Positions 61,442-63,860 of a DNA stretch of 63,860 nt are shown piece by piece (position 1 is the stretch's first letter; the number at the start of each line of letters is the position of its first letter). The position numbers and the translations under genes were made by a program. The stretch is from Flavobacterium sp. JAS. Lineage in GTDB: Bacteria > Bacteroidota > Bacteroidia > Flavobacteriales > Flavobacteriaceae. The notes below the pieces were generated by a model that ran no database searches, had not been told where the DNA came from, and worked only from the letters and a program-made list of their open reading frames with translations. The stretch covers positions 1 through 63,860 of the forward strand of contig NZ_JAJMOX010000018.1 in NCBI RefSeq assembly GCF_020991455.1, read 5' to 3'.

Positions 61442-61611
61442 ATGAAAACAAAAATTACTCTATTCCTGTAGATTTTTTAATTCTGCTAGTTTCAACATTA
61501 AATAGTTATTCACAAACAAATCCAAGGGTTAGCTTTGGTGAATCAAGAGCTTTTAAATATTCAGATTGTCTTTCAAAAGAAGATAACAACCTCAAATTTT
61601 CCATTGATTAA
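61442..61611 (+). pseudogene. Frameshifted duplicate of the adhesin N-terminus
   Basis: ATG 61442 opens MKTKITLFL and stops at once. One frame over, the sequence continues IPVDFLILLVSTLNSYSQ then TNPRVSFGESRAF to a stop at 61611. This lines up with MKKITFIPFLTFLLLLFSTV and IGYSQNTNVTF of the gene at 61656, including the signal cleavage site YSQ. A single-base deletion after the ITT/ACT codons restores the match. It is a dead partial copy 45 bp upstream of the intact gene. Confidence 0.7.
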
Positions 61612-61655
61612 TTTAACAAGAAATTAATTACTGATTTATTTAAATAATAAAGATT

Positions 61656-63860
61656 ATGAAAAAAATTACTTTTATTCCGTTTTTAACTTTTTTACTATTG
61701 TTGTTTTCTACAGTAATTGGTTACTCACAAAATACTAATGTTACATTTGATAATACTAATGCTTCATTAACAACAGCTCCAGCTTGTTCCTTTTCGCAAT
61801 GTAATGCTCAGGATGTAAATTTTGGAGATGTCTATTTAGGTGATAATGTAGGAAATGTGGCTACTTTGGCTTATATTACAAATCCTGTAAATGGATTGTA
61901 TATTTGGGTTACTGTTTCATCTAACAGTTCCAAATATGATTTGTTATTTCAATTTGACTATCTGGTTGGAGGTGTTCGAAAAAATTTCGATAACACTAAT
62001 TTTGTTGGTGCTGCAACAGATAGATTAACGATTAAAATTAGAGGGAGTATAATTACAGCCGGTTCCAAATACAGAATGGCTCAAATTACAAACTATACCG
62101 CAGGTCAATCCCTTGAATTAAAAAATATTTATTTAAGCTGGGAAACAAGTGGGCAAGCCATTTCGCCTGCTCAAAGTCTTTCTTTGATTACTTGTAATCC
62201 TCCTAAATGCAGCAGTGCGCTTTCAAGTGGGATAATTATAAGAACACCTTTGTTCGCCGATTTTTCTATTAATAAAAATTGTGATGGAGGTACTTATCAA
62301 AAAGTAGTTTATACCAGTACTTCAACAGGAGTTCAGCCAAACACTAATTATAGCTGGTCATTTCCGGGAGCTGCAACAATCTCTCCAGTTAGTTTAACAA
62401 CAATAGGACCATATACTGTGACTTATTCATCGGCTGGTCCGCATACTGTTAGTTTGACCGTTTCAGATCCAACAAATCAGGTTGTCCCAAATACAAAAAC
62501 AGTTAATAATATAACTTTAGTAGCGTGTTGTACTGCACCAGTTATAACACCAATAACTGGTACTAGTATATGCAGTGAAGGTACTTTTACAGTGACACCA
62601 GCAAATGGAACTAACGGAACAGTCCCAGCTGGCACGACCTATAGTTGGGCAGCTCCAAGTGTAATTGGAATTTCGGGAACTGCAGCAGGAAGTAATGCAG
62701 CTAATATCAGCGGTACATTGACCAATACAACCAATGCTCCAATAAATGTTGTTTACACTGTAACTCCAACATCGGGAATCTGTACAGGAAGTACTTTTAC
62801 CGTAACAGTAACCGTGAATCCTAAACCAGCATTGACCAATATAACGGCCTCTACTATATGCAGCGGAGGCACTTTTACTGTAACACCAGTAAATGGAACT
62901 AACGGAACAGTCCCATCTGGTACCACCTATAGCTGGGCTGCTCCAATTGTAATTGGAATTTCAGGAACAGCAGCAGGAAGTAATGCAGCTAATATCAGCG
63001 GTACATTGACCAATACAACCAATGCTCCAATAAATGTTGTATACACTGTAACTCCAACATCGGGGACTTGTACAGGAAGTACTTTTACGGTAACAGTGAC
63101 AGTGAATCCATTACCAACAGCAACTATTACCGGTACCATAGCGGTATGTAAAGATGCGACAGCTCCAAATGTAACTTTCACAGGAGCAGCGGGAACCACT
63201 CCATATACTTTTACTTATAACATCAATGGGGGCAATAATTTAACAGTAAGCACAATCGCGGGAAATTCTGTAACGGTAACCGTACCTACTGCAGCCTCTG
63301 GCACATTTGTTTATAATTTAGTAAGTGTTCAAGATTCAAGTTCAACTACTTGCTCACAAGCACAGACCGGAACAGCAACCATTACAGTAAATCCGTTACC
63401 GATATGTTCTATCATTGGTTCGAATGGTCCACTTTGTCCATCTACAACTGGTAATAGTTATTCAGCACCGGCTGGAATGAGTAATTATAGTTGGTCTGTG
63501 TCAGGAAATGCTACAATTCCTGGCAATACATCATCGCAAACCGTTTTGGTGACTACCGGAGCCGGTTGTGGAGCATCATTTACACTAACCTTAAATATTA
63601 CAGACAATAATGGATGTCAATCAACATGTTCTCAAACAGTTAACGTGCAAGATACAACAGCCCCTACTTGGACAACCGCTCCGGCTGCGCTTGATGTAAC
63701 CCTGGAATGCAGCGATGCCCAAGGACTAACAACTGCGCAAGCTAACGCCCCTGTGGCAACTGATAATTGCGGTGGACTAATAACTTATGATAAAGTAAGT
63801 GGCAGTTTTGTGGCTGGTTCTTGTGTTAATTCAGGAACGTATACCAATACCTGGACTGCA
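61656..63860 (+). CDS. Large PKD-like-repeat adhesin, N-terminal part (runs off right edge)
   Basis: Open from ATG 61656 to the end of the window (735 codons) with no stop. Signal peptide MKKITFIPFLTFLLLLFSTV with cleavage after GYSQ. Residues about 20-190 form an N-terminal beta-domain; then PKD-like modules (NYSWSFPGAATISPVSLTTI, VSLTVSDPTNQ) and two near-identical 96-residue modules (TFTVTPANGTNGTVP ... GISGTAAGSNAANISGTLTN) at 62580-63114. Later modules (SGNATIPGNTSSQTVLVTT, TLECSDAQGL with HYR-like sequence) follow. This build is typical of type IX-secreted gliding or attachment proteins of flavobacteria. Length and C-terminal sorting signal are outside the window. Confidence 0.9.
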   Translation, partial: MKKITFIPFLTFLLLLFSTVIGYSQNTNVTFDNTNASLTTAPACSFSQCNAQDVNFGDVYLGDNVGNVATLAYITNPVNGLYIWVTVSSNSSKYDLLFQFDYLVGGVRKNFDNTNFVGAATDRLTIKIRGSIITAGSKYRMAQITNYTAGQSLELKNIYLSWETSGQAISPAQSLSLITCNPPKCSSALSSGIIIRTPLFADFSINKNCDGGTYQKVVYTSTSTGVQPNTNYSWSFPGAATISPVSLTTIGPYTVTYSSAGPHTVSLTVSDPTNQVVPNTKTVNNITLVACCTAPVITPITGTSICSEGTFTVTPANGTNGTVPAGTTYSWAAPSVIGISGTAAGSNAANISGTLTNTTNAPINVVYTVTPTSGICTGSTFTVTVTVNPKPALTNITASTICSGGTFTVTPVNGTNGTVPSGTTYSWAAPIVIGISGTAAGSNAANISGTLTNTTNAPINVVYTVTPTSGTCTGSTFTVTVTVNPLPTATITGTIAVCKDATAPNVTFTGAAGTTPYTFTYNINGGNNLTVSTIAGNSVTVTVPTAASGTFVYNLVSVQDSSSTTCSQAQTGTATITVNPLPICSIIGSNGPLCPSTTGNSYSAPAGMSNYSWSVSGNATIPGNTSSQTVLVTTGAGCGASFTLTLNITDNNGCQSTCSQTVNVQDTTAPTWTTAPAALDVTLECSDAQGLTTAQANAPVATDNCGGLITYDKVSGSFVAGSCVNSGTYTNTWTA
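62580..63114 (+). repeat. Tandem 288-bp (96-residue) module repeat in adhesin
   Basis: The unit at 62580-62867 recurs from 62868; matched landmarks are offset by exactly 288 bp (for example CTAATATCAG at 62701 and 62989). The copies are nearly identical at DNA level, which suggests recent duplication or gene conversion. Confidence 0.85.

Noticed and set aside
62927..63199. 90-codon minus-strand open frame
   Set aside because: Antisense to the adhesin repeat modules.
1..63860. CRISPR array, tRNA, rRNA or intact prophage
   Set aside because: Looked for on both strands by eye; no regularly spaced repeats, tRNA arms or phage structural genes were found.

Overview
The window is AT-rich chromosomal DNA of a Bacteroidota member, most likely a Flavobacterium-type flavobacterium. 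The evidence is a SusC/SusD pair, very large secreted PKD/Ig-like adhesins, lipoproteins with short Bacteroidota lipoboxes, TTTG / TAnnTTTG promoter-like spacing, DUF4833, DUF6268, DUF6428 and DUF6600 families, and many dispersed palindromic repeats. I saw no tRNA, rRNA, CRISPR array or intact phage.

Layout. 1-1401 (minus) is the 5' part of a large adhesin running off the left edge. 1402-4750 is a scar zone: a decayed IS6-type transposase end, duplicated micro-ORFs, an MBL-fold hydrolase, a frameshifted acetyltransferase with an attC-like half site, and a MITE-like palindrome. 3992-7873 (minus) holds a membrane/lipid group (PhyH dioxygenase, a 50-codon coupled ORF, CDP-alcohol phosphatidyltransferase, GtrA, DUF4833) and an SDR. 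8331-10973 (plus) is a methyltransferase and a TPR lipoprotein. 11614-15912 (minus) is a redox group (OYE-type alkene reductase, NmrA-like protein, MDR quinone reductase) with an AraC regulator. 16692-25609 holds a GH5 lipoprotein, a divergent HxlR / NmrA pair, a SusCD pair without adjacent enzymes, and a ParDE-like toxin-antitoxin pair. 25906-33463 holds a CheB-CheR-PAS-histidine kinase fusion with its receiver protein, DUF983, isocitrate dehydrogenase, a Crp/Fnr regulator and a DUF1275 membrane protein.

33983-39377 (plus) is a tight seven-gene operon with overlapping ATGA junctions: flavoprotein, methyltransferase, type III polyketide synthase, FabZ-like dehydratase, ketosynthase, acyl carrier protein and phosphopantetheinyl transferase. 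Together these could build, prime and decorate an aromatic polyketide lipid. 39598-43221 holds a Gln-rich DUF6600 protein, an acetyltransferase and an amino-acid permease. 43450-46665 is an array of four minus-strand genes of unrelated families, each followed by an imperfect-palindrome element with attC-like layout; I rate it the most intriguing structure in the window. 46874-50578 holds a DUF1826 protein and an arsenic operon (ArsR, DUF6428, ArsC-like phosphatase, Acr3). 50624-52612 is an AraC regulator with an aldo/keto reductase. 52716-59336 (minus) is an efflux operon (beta-barrel, DUF2141, DevA/B/C-type ABC exporter, TolC) behind an AraC regulator.

59574-61611 is another scar zone: a 233-bp MITE-like element, a truncated response regulator, a short secreted protein and a frameshifted duplicate of an adhesin N-terminus. 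From 61656 (plus) a second repeat-rich adhesin runs off the right edge. Mobile-element scars and duplicated gene ends cluster next to both adhesin genes, which suggests recombination-prone loci.
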